Shown here: positions 36,386-49,100 of the stretch, one piece after another
How the letters are laid out: the number at the start of each line of letters is the position of its first letter
How positions within the stretch are numbered: the first letter of the stretch is position 1
Assembly (NCBI GenBank): GCA_030141605.1
Contig: JAQGDQ010000081.1
Coordinates: 483,397-547,396, forward strand
Reading direction: 5' to 3'
Origin: Tubiluchus corallicola
Lineage: Eukaryota; Priapulida; Priapulimorpha; Priapulimorphida; Tubiluchidae
Length of the DNA stretch: 64,000 nucleotides
Notes under the pieces: model-generated
What the model was told of the DNA's origin: nothing
Database searches by the model: none
What the model saw: only the letters and a program-made list of their open reading frames with translations
Position numbers and translations under genes: made by a program

Positions 36386-36540
36386 TAACTAACTTAACGT
36401 TAATCTTAATCTTAATGGTAATCGTAATCTAAGTCTTAACTTTAATCTTAATTTTTGATCTTGACCTCGATGTTTTAATTTTACCTTGACCTTGACTTTG
36501 CTTTTAGTTTGATCTTAAACCTAATCTTAGAAAAATCTTA
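36386..36540. repeat. Degenerate (TTAATC)n array
   Basis: Units TTAATC, GTAATC, TTAACT and TTGACC follow each other over about 150 bases. Confidence 0.8.
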
Positions 36541-36544
36541 GTAA

Positions 36545-36720
36545 ACGAGGTTTTCCCGAAACACTTGTTAACTGTTATTATAGTTCATTCCTTATAGTCA
36601 AATGAATATTTCTGGATATGCAACCATATTTTCTGTGATCAAACACAGTCTGGATTTGAATCAAGGATTTTAGGCTTACAGGACCGACTCCATGCCCACT
36701 AGACACCGTGTCCCCCGGCA
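36545..36720 (-). mobile_element. tRNA-derived SINE
   Basis: On the minus strand there is an A box GGTGTCTAGTGGGCATGG, a loop GTCCTGTAAGC and B box TGATTCAAATCC; the loop and B box match the SINE heads at 16801-17093. The body downstream contains TTGCATATCCAGAAATATTC and is repeated at 37147-37230. Confidence 0.7.
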
Positions 36721-37146
36721 GTCATGGCAGCCTAAATTCTAACCTTCGTTTAAGCTTAGCATTTTTATTTTTCAAATCATTATCGTGTTTCAAATTTCGA
36801 TTTCAACATTAAATTAACATCAAGATTTGAACTATGATTCGTAATTCCGCAGTCAGTTTGAACTATCCTAAACGTCTGCATTTTTCTGGTGTCATTTATT
36901 CCTACCGTTTTTTGCGGTAATTTAGCCCATGAGCGTTCTTGATGAATCACTTCTGAAAATTCTGAAGTCTCAAGCGACGCTCTTCCATCAAAAATTCCGA
37001 ACTAAAGGGACTTTTTGCGAGAAGCATTTAAGTACGAAATGTCATAGCCCTACCGATTCATTTATCACTAAAAAACACTGTTACCACGGGAATTCGTCTA
37101 AAATAATTTTAGGAATTCATTATCATTGAAGTCATACATAGACTGC

Positions 37147-37230
37147 CAAGAACAATTTTGTTAACTGTTACTATAGTTTATTTTCCTTACAGTCAAATAA
37201 ATATCTCTGGATTATGCAACCATGTTCTCG
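37147..37230 (-). mobile_element. SINE body fragment
   Basis: It repeats the body of the SINE at 36545-36720 in direct orientation (TGTTAACTGTTACTATAGTT, AGTCAAATAAATATCTCTGG, TGCAACCAT) without the tRNA head. Confidence 0.7.
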
Positions 37231-38400
37231 AGTCAATTTAGTCGCAAGTGTATGGGCGCTGATTACATTGGTACATCTACAAACAAAAATAAACAGCAAG
37301 GCTGCAGAATTTCCGAAACGTGTCCTTAGGTGGTCATCTTTTTGAAGTACCGCATGACTTTTCCCCAGATAAGGGACGGTGTTGTTTAAATAATCAATGT
37401 ACTTCGTGTGCTTGGAGAAAATAGACGAATAAACAAATGAGCGGGAAAACAGAATGAAATCATCCTGACACGCTTGCGACTTTTATTGAACCACAAAGGC
37501 TGGAAGACTCAGTAAAAGTCTGAACGTAAGACTAGGTACTTCTGTTTATTTCTATTTCTTTATAAATACTGCGGTAATTGTTTACTGCAGGTACTTCCTC
37601 AGTTATTTCCAGTTTTACACAATATTGCTTATTGATACAATTACAGTAGCACTGATTACGATACGGATGTTTACTTATTTACTTTCTTACTAAACTTACT
37701 AGGACACTGGTACTCTTACGATGTAAAGTCACTGACCAAGGTAGTAAAATTAACCGAAGATGCTCACAAGAATCGGTAGCAGCTAGATATGCATCTATAA
37801 ATAATATTATCGTTAAGCTAATCAATTATGTGCAAAGAAACAAGTTGCAACAAACGGTTTTTGAAAGTCACTGATGATAGCCTTACTGAATAAACATGAG
37901 GCTGTCACTGATTTTTATGCTTGTTTACTGAATCCGTGTTGACAGTAGCGAAACTTGTAGCAGCACTTACTGTTCACATTACTTTGGTGTAATTACACGA
38001 CTAGGACAAATCTGAAGTAATTTCGACGTGGATGCCTCAATGTTAAAATGACTAAACTAAATTTTTTAATATAAATTGGCTTTAACTGGGCGAAATTCTA
38101 AGAATGGTTTTACCAAAAATATTCTAATAATTAATTAAAATAAAGAAACAAGCTTCTACTACAAATTTTCATTATTATCTATAATATATTAGTGTTATTA
38201 ATAATAATAATATTATTATTATTATATTTCGTACCATAACATATACAGCCATACATACATGTAGACAAAATATAACAAGAAATAGTTAGTATAAACACAA
38301 AAAAAAGAAATGACTATGCATAAAATAAACAACTTATAAAAATGCAAATGATCGTACACAATCAAATACAGTATATCTTTGCAAAGTGATTCCTTAATTT
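37231..38400. other. Region downstream of the SLC22 gene, no gene seen
   Basis: AT-rich with short (ATT)n near 38200. It is downstream of the SLC22 stop; TTTATT at 38401-38406 reads AATAAA on the gene strand, about 75 bases past the stop, a likely poly(A) signal. Confidence 0.5.
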
Positions 38401-38406
38401 TTTATT
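38401..38406 (-). terminator. Putative poly(A) signal of the SLC22 gene
   Basis: AATAAA on the minus strand lies about 75 bases after the stop codon. It is motif only. Confidence 0.5.
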
Positions 38407-38480
38407 CCTTATTTGGCACTAATATATACTACAACCAATAGTAGTCCTTGACTACAACATATAATACATACAATATATTT

Positions 38481-40451
38481 TTAATACATTAGACTGCTAT
38501 TTGTTGAGGAGTTGAAATATCTGGAACTGTGTTTCGAAAGTCCGTTTACCTCCTTGAAAGGCGTGTCTCTACTCCTACACATAAACCAGTTTGACATCAG
38601 AGAGTTGTTTAATAACGAGTTGTAGTAAGAAGAGTAGTCAGTTGCATGGGATAAGTTTAGCTGCCCAATTGTAGGAAGGTTTACCCCACAAAGTCGACAT
38701 CTTTGCTGACAATAAGAACACACGTGATGCAAACTTGAATGTGTTTCGTGTAACAACTTTAAGCGCGCCATGTCTAGCGAACAGTTGTAACAATTCGGTT
38801 GATACGTGTGGCGGCATCTATGTGAAGTGCCGGAACTATGCCCTGGTGAAGTTGATGAATTTGGTTTGCTGTCAATGTGAGAGGCCTCGCCTGTAGGCAA
38901 TACTGCTTTGCTGCTGTACACAGAACTTGGCGTTTGCCAATATTCTACTGATTCAGGATTCTGGTTAAGCTGACCCCTGTCAAAATATTCCATGTTCAGG
39001 GAAGCAAATATGTCATACTCCGGAAACATCGGTCTTACGTTAAACCGCGATAAATTATTATCGTCGGCGCCCCTTGATGGTTTGAATGGATTGGCATTAT
39101 CTGAAGCGGTATTCTTTTCAATTGTGGCAATTTCATAAGGCCTGACTAGATCAATCCCATGGTTGAAATTACTTTTAAGCTTGCCTTTTGGCAAAAGATG
39201 GGCGATTGAACCCCGGCGGTTGGCTTCGGCGACTAGTTGAGCAACTGATCCCTGACGGTTGGCTTCTTTTACCAGCTGAGCAACAGAACCGTAGCGGTAA
39301 GCTTCCCGGACTAGTCGCGTGATGGTGTCGTACTCGTTATCATTCTGGTATGTCTCCGCTTTTAAATCTGGAGATTCTTGCGCTGAATGGAAAAACGACC
39401 CATGATTACTGCCATTTGGGTCAGAGAATTCTTGATGGGATAACGTTGATTCATGGTAGCTGCTGGTCTCATGAACAAGTTGAGCAATTGCTCGTCTGGC
39501 TAACTGACCGTAGTGGTCAGCTTTTTGACCCAGGCGTGTGATCAAACTACGTCTGTTTACTTTCTGTTCAGATTGTTTTGTTTGAATGGTAGTCTTATTC
39601 AACAAATTAGTCGAACCAAGGGCTTCTTGTCTAGAGGGTTCCCTAGATAAGTGGCCTAGCGATGCGTATTGATGGATATCCTGAGCGACACCAGTAGGGA
39701 ACCGCTGGCTGTTTGAATCTTCTTGGACTGACAAGGTAGATGATCCGCTGAGGTCATGATCTGAGTCAGCAGGCTTGTCATTTTGTTCTGCTGCATGACT
39801 GTTTCTCGTGGGAGATTGGAATGCTTTGCGATCAACTTCACTACCAAGGCAGGCACTGGACCTCACCTTAGTCTCTTTCTTTGTGAATGGGTTGCACTGA
39901 ATAGTATTTCTGTGATTAACAGGTTCATTATCTAGTAACTCAACATGTGCATTCTCATCTGAAGTTTGTTTGCCATGATCTTCAATCAGAACGGATGAAT
40001 TATTAGAGCTATTACCCTCCTCCAGATTGTCAGCAGAGCTTCGACGTCTGGTTTCATTAATTGCGTGGCTACCAGATTCTGTACCTTGACGTTTAGCTTC
40101 ACGTGGGTTTCCCACAGAATTCCCATTGGTGGCTTCATTACTCACGTTTTTGGTAGATGAACTTCTGGGAACTTCCTGGGGCAGATTGGTAATGGAACCA
40201 CGTTGGTTGGCTTCTTCTGTTAGGTACTCGACAGAACGGCTGCTGTTTTCTTGAACAAGTTGGGAGATGATACCAAGGTGGTTGGTTTCTTGTACAAGAT
40301 GAGCGATGGTGCCCAGCCGCTCTGCCTCCTCTATTGTATCAGGAAGTTTCTGGTTTAGCGTTTCGGGGAGAAAGAGAGTAAGAATAGCAGCGGCTAACGT
40401 CGTGGTACCTAAAATGACATACGGCAACCATTCCAACGATGATATACTACC
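38481..40451 (-). CDS. SLC22 exon 10 (TM12 and about 620-residue tail)
   Basis: Acceptor TGTTTTTAG|GGTAGT. It opens with GSISSLEWLPYVILG, TM12 and FLPETLNQKLPDTIEEAE, so exon and family frame agree, then stays open for 1971 nt to TAA. The tail begins with repeats such as ERLGTIAHLVQ, NHLGIISQLVQ and ANQRGSITNLPQ, continues through a Ser/Asn/Glu-rich region, then a block AYRYGSVAQLVK, ANRQGSVAQLVA, ANRRGSIAHLLP (about 39195-39316). Near the end is a Cys/His cluster (CRHTYQPNCYNC, then CSYCQQRCRLCG). R-R-x-S sites (RRRSS, RRSL, RRGS) look like basophilic-kinase targets. No domain is recognised in the tail. Confidence 0.93.
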   Translation of the reverse strand, partial: GSISSLEWLPYVILGTTTLAAAILTLFLPETLNQKLPDTIEEAERLGTIAHLVQETNHLGIISQLVQENSSRSVEYLTEEANQRGSITNLPQEVPRSSSTKNVSNEATNGNSVGNPREAKRQGTESGSHAINETRRRSSADNLEEGNSSNNSSVLIEDHGKQTSDENAHVELLDNEPVNHRNTIQCNPFTKKETKVRSSACLGSEVDRKAFQSPTRNSHAAEQNDKPADSDHDLSGSSTLSVQEDSNSQRFPTGVAQDIHQYASLGHLSREPSRQEALGSTNLLNKTTIQTKQSEQKVNRRSLITRLGQKADHYGQLARRAIAQLVHETSSYHESTLSHQEFSDPNGSNHGSFFHSAQESPDLKAETYQNDNEYDTITRLVREAYRYGSVAQLVKEANRQGSVAQLVAEANRRGSIAHLLPKGKLKSNFNHGIDLVRPYEIATIEKNTASDNANPFKPSRGADDNNLSRFNVRPMFPEYDIFASLNMEYFDRGQLNQNPESVEYWQTPSSVYSSKAVLPTGEASHIDSKPNSSTSPGHSSGTSHRCRHTYQPNCYNCSLDMARLKLLHETHSSLHHVCSYCQQRCRLCGVNLPTIGQLNLSHATDYSSYYNSLLNNSLMSNWFMCRSRDTPFKEVNGLSKHSSRYFNSSTNSSLMY

Positions 40452-43087
40452 CTAAAAACAGTACGATCAAACATATTGTAATACTAGTTTTTTCTAAACA
40501 CAGAGGGCATTTATAAACGCTGTAAAGATGAGTATTCACATAATTCACTAGAAAGCTTATGACAACCTTAACCATGTACTCAATGGTGGTAAATTGTCAG
40601 TAGATTAAGTCAAATGTACATCTGAACAGGGCTCGGATTTACCTACTTGTTGGCCTTAATCCAAACCTATCAGTGGACCCCCAAAGTTACAGAAAGTTTG
40701 GCATATTTCAGAATCCAATATATATATATATATTACTACAACTTTTTTTGTAATGGCCAAATGCTAATAAATATTACATACTGTTATAATATAAGATATA
40801 CGAATTTCAACACAATGTAACGCATTATTACTTTTTACTTTTAATCAAATTAATTTTGTACTAGCCAAACCCCTCAAAAGAATTTTGCGCATAAACTCAC
40901 AACAACAACCCACACCACACCACACATCCAAACACCACCTCACTTACACTACACCACCGACACCACATCACACTGCACCAACCCATCGCTCCACTCACAG
41001 CACACCACCCACACCACAGCACACCATACCACAACACCACACCACCCACAACAAACCACACCACGCCATCCACAGCACATCACCAACACCACACCACACA
41101 ACACCCACCAGATCACATGGTGATCATGATGTTGATGGCGAAGATGATGATGATGATGGCGGGCAACGATGACGATACCTACAACACCAACACCAACAGC
41201 ACAGCATCGCAGCAAGACCATTCCAAGCATTTTCAAAAAAGTCGAAACTGCGTGCTATAATAAATGCTCTTAGTCAGTATACCAATGATCAATAACGCGC
41301 GGACATTCTACATAGTTTCTCAAAAGATAATAATAACCTAACAGAACTTATTTATGTGTACAATATATACCACTGTAGAACGGCGGGTGAAGACAATGCC
41401 TGGAACAGCCGTGAAATTTCTCAAACTCAAAGACAATAGGTGTTCCAAACAGCGTGCAGCACAGGGGAGTAGAAAAAGAACTTCGAAATACACCTCTCCT
41501 GTTTCGTTCAGTATACATCTCTCCCATACACAAATTGAGTTTTCCTAGAAGTTGTTTGACCAGTTTTCTGCAAAATTTGCGCGGTTGGGTCCGGGAAAAC
41601 ACCCGTCACGGGGCGTCATGGTCCTACCACGAATTCTAAGGATGATTATAACACCCACTGTTGAACGGGCCATCTAACCATTTCCGGCACCACCCCCGAC
41701 GCGTTCCCGTTCTCTAGAAATAAGAGGTACAAGTTTTGCAAAAAATGGCCATTTTTGTAGGTTTTTCGGCGCCGTTTCTCCCTGTGGGACCAATTCGAAA
41801 AATAAACCCCCAGGTGCGAGCCCCTGGATGGAGACCTTTCATTTGACGTATAGATCGTAGAAAATGTTGCCGTCGTGAGAGCTGTAGCTGTACCTATCTA
41901 TAGCACCGAAATTAATATATACGATTATGTACATCTTATATATGGGTGTGTGTGTGTGTGTGTGTGTGTACATATATATGTGAGAAAAAAATCAAAGCGA
42001 ATAGAACTATTCAATTACAAATGTTACAAAACAACATTTAAACTAACTATAATATCATGATTTGTAATTTTGAAAGCTTATCATTTCGAAAATTTAATGA
42101 CCCACCAATGACACTATAATGCATTGTTTCCTATTTGATAGAGTGTGTAATACGATTTCGTTTTTCCATTCAGAATTTCACGATTAGTTTTCAATGTTAT
42201 GTACTAGTGTTCCTGCATATTTTAGCTATTGACATCTCACTTAATGTACATCTCACAATTTGTTTATTCTCCACGTCCATGTAAGTTTACACGATTATAT
42301 TTGACTTACATCTGCTTACACTACTGATCACGATTATATTTTTTCTTTACAAGTGTAATTTATTTTACCATTAATAATGCGACTTTTTCTCTCTCAATAT
42401 TAAAATATCAAGCCTTGCCTCTTAAAATCTTTCACTTCACTCCTTAAATTCTTACTTCTCTTTTGCCATTCCCTCTTTGTGCTTACAATTATGCAAACAA
42501 GAACAAAAAGATTAAAAGGTAAATTAGTTACCAAGAACACAATTTGTGGCGCCAGGAGAGCTCCCACCCTGCTGAACAATGACGTCACGCCCCAAGCAAA
42601 ACTTCTGACGGCTGTGGGGAACAACTCAGAACCATAGAGGTAGATGATAGTGACGCAAGCTGAGGCAGCACACCGTCCCAACAGGCCCGTCACTGTTACT
42701 GCAGCTGATATTTTTTCACTCGAACCTGGAAAATGACGATTGATTGGTTTGCAGAAGACTAACATGGATGGAGTATCGAAGGCATGTTTAAAGCAAAACT
42801 GGACGATTTCTCTATGTTAGACTCTCGGAACCTGCATGTGAGATACGCAATAGGATCATCATTCAAAACGTAGTTTAATCATGCACTATACTAGGTGATT
42901 AATGGTTTGTGTTAATGAAATAACATAATAATATTTTCTATAATTGAATGATTATATATGTGTTTTACGTTTGTCACACCTTGATTTAATTATATTAAGC
43001 ACAGCTGCTGTTTTCTAATTCTAGATTATAATTATTGATACGATATTTACATTGATGACGTAATATAGAGTAATGTTACGGGTAATG

Positions 43088-43179
<92 letters not shown>

Positions 43180-46100
43180 GATTATTATTATTATTATTAA
43201 TATAAATCTAACATAATCATAGTTATGAAACGGCAGTCTTTTATGTAGAGGGATCACAAATTCAAAACACACGAAACTTTTAAAAGACACCACCAGAACA
43301 CTCACGAATAAAAAAGGAGAAGTAAAATTATTCTCAACTAAAAGCAGAGGCTTTTTAACTGCACTTTGGATTTGCAGCCCTACTGGAGACTTTATACGTG
43401 TCAAACCGGGCGGTAAACCCCCTCCGACAAAGACAGTTGACAGATGTTACATAAGAAAGGGCTAGAAGCAAATACGTGATAATTTAGCTGATTAGACTAT
43501 TGTAAAGGTCATCACAAAACCCGTCAGGGTTACTACCTCTAAGATCATTTTGCTGTTAATTGCTAATGTAATTTTACCTAGATAAACTTTCATCACTGCG
43601 ATACTAATGCAGCAAATGCCAGCAGTGATAAAATACGCCAAAAGTGGTTTCTTTCTTCCAAACCTAGAGTAAAAATCATTTGGTTGATATTAGAGAATGA
43701 TATGTATAAAATGAGATGTCATTAAGCAGTACAAAAACAGGAAGGTTTTAGGTAGCATCTAGTAACATAATTAGCTGTGTAAACAACAATAAAATTAATT
43801 CATTTTGCTATTGTTGCGAGGCTGAGTTTCGCCTATTTTGTGTTCAAACTTTCCCTTACTCAGAAACACAGAGTATGTTATTTTAAAGACACTTAAAAAC
43901 AAAAACACCCGTGTAAATCAAAATGTGATAATCTTAGCTCCATGAAATTCACGAGTCCTACTTTCTGACAGGCTTAAATTTAAATATAAACTTGTCTTAC
44001 CTACGCAATATTTATAAATATAAGTACCGCATTCTCAATCCTTGTGGTTGCTGAGATGGATCAATTGTAGGAGTCTGGTAACCCCTTAAGAAGAGGTTGC
44101 GCTTTATGTTTTCCGTTTAACCAGATACTTAAATCAGTTCAATCTTAAAGTTTCGTTCAAATTTGCAAAATTTTAACAGTTTGATGTTTTCAAAGTTTAC
44201 ACTTTCATTCAACGATTAGTAGGTTAGTCAAGAATTTTTGTCGGGTCTCTTTTAAAGCTGGCATAATGGCTCCAAGTAGTTTGGTTTGGCAATCTATTTT
44301 CTGGATGTGAAATTAGAAGCAGGTGCGATAACTGAAAAGAGATTTTTTAATTAACAGCAGCGAAACCCACCTGTTCAGCAAGAATATGGCCACGGAGTGC
44401 ACTACAGTTTCGGCAAGTGCTGCAATGAAGAAGACCAGATATTTGTCTCCTTTCCATGCAGACGTCAGTAGTGACAGTCCAAAATACAAGCTCATCGTAG
44501 CTAATCTGAAAGTGAAATGATATTAGTTAGAGAAATTTTAATTAATGTGACGTCAGTCAAAAGTTACATGTACTTTCACATGTTTTAGCCTTAAACATAC
44601 TGTAAGCTGGTCACACATGCAGGAAAATTCATGTGAGCAGGTCCAGTTAGTAATGTGAACTGTGATAAATGAGTCTCATTTCCGAAAGTGATAATTTAGT
44701 TTAAAATTTGATTGCAATTTCGAATACGATAATAAGACTTTTGTGCAAGTGTGATATTCGTATCTTATTTTGTTTTTGAATGAAAAGCACGAATCCTTTG
44801 GCTCGTCGCTCAGTGTAATCGTAGAAAACTTACGTTAATAATGGATAGGTTGCTGCCCTGCCACAGCTATGTTGAGTGCTGCAGAATGTTAGCTTCAAAT
44901 ACGCCGAACTATGAAGTCTTGCTGTAATCATTTATTCATCATTTGGCCTATTTCACTTTCTCGACAATTAAAAGTATTGATAGCTGTCATTGGCATTATA
45001 TCAGCGCTTCTTGATGATTATGGCATGTCGGACGCCTGTTATTTATTTATTATAATACAATAAGGTTTACAATGTGAAAATGAATTTTGATATGTTAATT
45101 TTCTGGCTGTTAAGTAATGTAAATGTAACATTATTTATAATTACAAATTAAGAAATAACGCATTCTTGGTACGAAATAAGTTTGTTTTGTATAAATAACT
45201 ATAGGTGGCAGCAACATCTTAAATTTTTACAGAGCGCATGCCTAAATTTCCAAATACATGCACATTTCTGATGTCATGAATAACTTATAATGTAGAATCG
45301 CCGTACTGAACAAAGTAATAACGAAGCAAACAGCGGTCATTTGCACAGAACGGTCAGAAACTGCTGAGTTATGTTTCAAAACTTGATTATGTATTAAACA
45401 TAAATTTTTGCTAGGAAACAGCTATTCTTGTTTTGGTAATATTATTGCCAACCAGGGTTTCAGTATATACATATTTCAATTGGAAACCAATTGTGTGTCA
45501 TGCCACGGCCTATAAGAATATTCTTAGAGCGGTTAAGAAAATGGGATAGTATCGTTTTCGTTACTCCTAAAGTTATACTTTACTTTTACAAATTGATCAT
45601 TCGACCTTGTGTTAAGTAATTCAGTAAGATCTGTTTTAGTGGCACAGCCTGTTACATTAATCTCACTCTGGTTGAGTCTGATTTGGGTCAACCCTGCAGA
45701 ACCTTGCTAATCGGAGGTCAGTTGCTACACTAAACCTCTTTCGTCATACCGCAGAGGATGACCCTTTCGTCATTATTTTAAGAATTACACCTTGCTGTTG
45801 GTTCTCATATTTTACCTCGGACATTCTAAACGCAAAACGGTCACTTATAGATTCAGTTTTTCCTTCTGGTCACTTATCTGTGAAATTCTCTATTAAGAAA
45901 TCGTTTCCCTGAACATTACTGACTTGATTCAAGAGGAACAACAACAGATACTGTCCAAAATGATAGAAATGCGGTATAAAAATCAATAAAAATTCTCTTT
46001 TATTTTTCAAGACCCAAAATTAACTAAACCTAAAGTCGAAATAATATCTATATTTTAATGTGCTTACGCAATATAAAAGACACATAAGGAGTTTCTGCGC

Positions 46101-49100
46101 ATGCGCCGAGTTTTAATCAGATCTACGAACGTGTAGTTCTTTGACGGCTGACGATTGTCTCGTCGAACAACAATGTTTTTAGCGTCGACAGAAGGTAGAG
46201 GGAGTTTGTTGAATTTGCAGGCTCTTGCCAAGTAAAGACGTATGCTTTCGTGTTTCCCGTGCAGTGTTAGCCAGCGAATCGACTCCGGATACCACCTGAA
46301 AAAATGAATATTCTTGCATAGATTTAAATGCCACTCTTGTGCAGAGAGAGATTGCTAGACACGACCAAAAAGTGAAGCAAACAGTCTATGGTCTGCTGTT
46401 ACAAAATGGCAAACAAGGAGCGCCATATAAAAAAACTGCATTAGATTGCATGGCAAAAAAGCCCTTGATTGACACACTTTTGAAGCACTTTTCTATGCAG
46501 GCTAGCAATCTCTCTGCGCATGCGTGGCATAAAATTTGTGATATTGGAGACTACTTAATTTGGCGAGTGAGCACGTTTTCTTACAATTCGACATTCTGCA
46601 AGCGGAGATCTTGTATCCAACCCTTGAACCTATTTAACGTAGATGATTTGTGTGGCAGGACTGGAATCTAACTATTTATCAAGAAGAATCCTCTGAAATG
46701 AAACACTGAACCAGCAGAGGTGCATTGGGATGATATACATCTTTTTACAACTAGTCACAACTGGCTGTAGTATAGCAGATGAAAATAGACAGAACCAGTT
46801 TTTCATGCAGTCAATACTTTCCAGTCAATCATCCATTTACTGACTGAGTGCAATGTTGCTTTACCTTTGTGCTCGCTAAGACATACTGTGCCCATTTACC
46901 TACTACTCTTGCTAATTTGGACCATTTGTAACATGGATATGTGGTAATCAGGAAGTGACACGTTGACAATAATTGATAACTCAACAGCTCTGTCATTGGA
47001 ATGCTTAGTTTCGACAAAAATAAAACAGTTACAACACCAACTGACAACATCATCACTGGCGAAACAAAGTCAGCCCTAAACATAATGCGTCAGAATTGAA
47101 AAATGTTCATGGCGTTTCTAAACTGCCCGAGTTACCAATTCTCTGAGCTATCAAGTGTCTGGATCTTCGAATGCCATGCTTAGTGACCAACTTTTTAAAC
47201 TGATTAGCAAATAGCCACAGAATTATAAACAAGGAATTTAGTTGAGATATGTAATGTTAACGTACGATTTTAGTTGAACGACAGCTATCAGGTCAACTTT
47301 ATGTGCTTAGCTGAGATTTTATAATTGTTAAAGTCGTGCAGTGTGCACCCTCCTCTCTAAGACGAATTCCTTTCGTTTAGGTCAAATTAGACACATAAAT
47401 CCTATGCTAAAACCTTATTGATTACTGAAAAATGGGGCTAACAATGATGATAAAAAACTGAAATTATTACCAACAATAAATCCATGACAAAGCAGTGGGA
47501 ATGACCAATGCAAGTTGTATAAAGCGCCAATCCTTTATAAGCCAAGCTACCAGTGCCAACCACACAGAACCAACCCCATAAGCTACCTGAGTTCCACTAC
47601 CTGCATAAGTCCTGTACTTTGCAATAAACAGTTCAGTAGCAAGTACGAAATTTGAAGTCAGGATCCCCTAAAAGAAATAACAAGTCACACAGTCATAATT
47701 AAGTGTAACAGAAATTATCTGTAACCTTAATTTCAGCATTACTGGTTAATGGCAGTATGAATCCGTAACTATTACTGATTTTAAATGAGTCGGAATCACA
47801 TTAATACATTAAACCAATGTTGTACCTGGCACCAATGCTGACTCAGCAGAATTGTCACAAAGTTAGTTAATTGTCTCTGTGAAATGAAATGTAATGTGAA
47901 AGAAATGTAAATTGAAATGTAATGTTAAAGAAATTATGCGATGGTGCATTGTTCTTTAGAACTGTGTATTTTAGTGGCTATGAATGGCTTATGTATTAAT
48001 AGTATTAAATGCATAATACTGAGGTTGTCGAAAAAAATTACGGCAGACCATCCAGACTCATCCTCTACATGCATAATGTACGTTTCAGTTGAATTTACTT
48101 ACAGTTGCAAACTTGTTGCACTAATTGTTTCTTAATTAGTCTGTGCAAAGCATAAAGGAAAATTTCACCTATGCCTATAGTATATATGACCAATAAGATT
48201 GTAGAATTGTACAACAACGAAAACAAAGCAACAGCATGCGTATTATAATTATAACGATACTTAAATATACTTTATTACATAAATAAGTAGGCAGTCTAGT
48301 TGTACATCGACAATTAATTTTTGGGGACTAAATTATTTCATTTCAGTCGCCGTCATTATCGGTGTTTTCGAGGATGACGGGCTCTGCGAAGTTCCAGAAG
48401 TTGTTGAAGTCTTGCACAACTGTCACCCTGCAAAAAATGAGAATTACGTGAGACACTGCAGACTTTCAGCTTATGTAAGTGTTTGAATAACTAATAAATC
48501 TACAGTTGAAATCTAAAGCTTGTGTGAAAGAAGTTCCAACTAACCGTTATTCTTTGTGAAAACTCCACTACTCACCTGAAAGTAACTTCCAGTTCCTGCC
48601 CAGGTTCCTGTTCCGGTGGAAACCAGTCGACCTGGACGCTACTTTTGGGAGTTTTCTTCGCGTGAGTGACGTAAGGACCGCCTTCGTCGCAATTTCTCAT
48701 CTGGGTAATGGGTTGATCTTGATCGTCGACGTCTAGGAGGTTCCAGGTGCCAATTCTTTTAACATTCTCTGCATCCAAGGCTTGCAACATGAAGCCTTGG
48801 AACTGAACGTCTTCATCTTGGTTGACTTTGGTTATGACGACTAGAAAATCAAATAAATTCCTATATTGTTTTTCACTAAAGTTTTTTTATGTATCGTATC
48901 TCCTCTTACTTAAGTTATTATTACTGTTAGTTATTTAAGCATTATAGCCTTTATTGTTCAAATTAGAATTGAACTTTTTGACAACAGTCATTACAAGGTA
49001 TAACAAATTAATGTAAAAATAATTCATTTTTTTGCAATTCAGTACTCACCATGAACCGAGTCTTCAAATCCGGTTACCTCCATCTTGAAAGGCGGCGCTT

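Larger units (their letters stand above)
40452..42531 (-). other. SLC22 intron 9
   Basis: It contains a G-poor (ACACC)n-like stretch (40891-41105), the second GC-rich dispersed repeat (41567-41893), and a (GT)n at 41944-41970. No coding sequence is seen. Confidence 0.6.

Noticed and set aside
46829-47083. Minus-strand open frame inside the SLC22 locus, hydrophobic start, looked like a transmembrane exon
   Set aside because: Exons 5 and 6 join directly in the right phase (giving WWYPES), and this frame has no matching splice sites or SLC22 motif.
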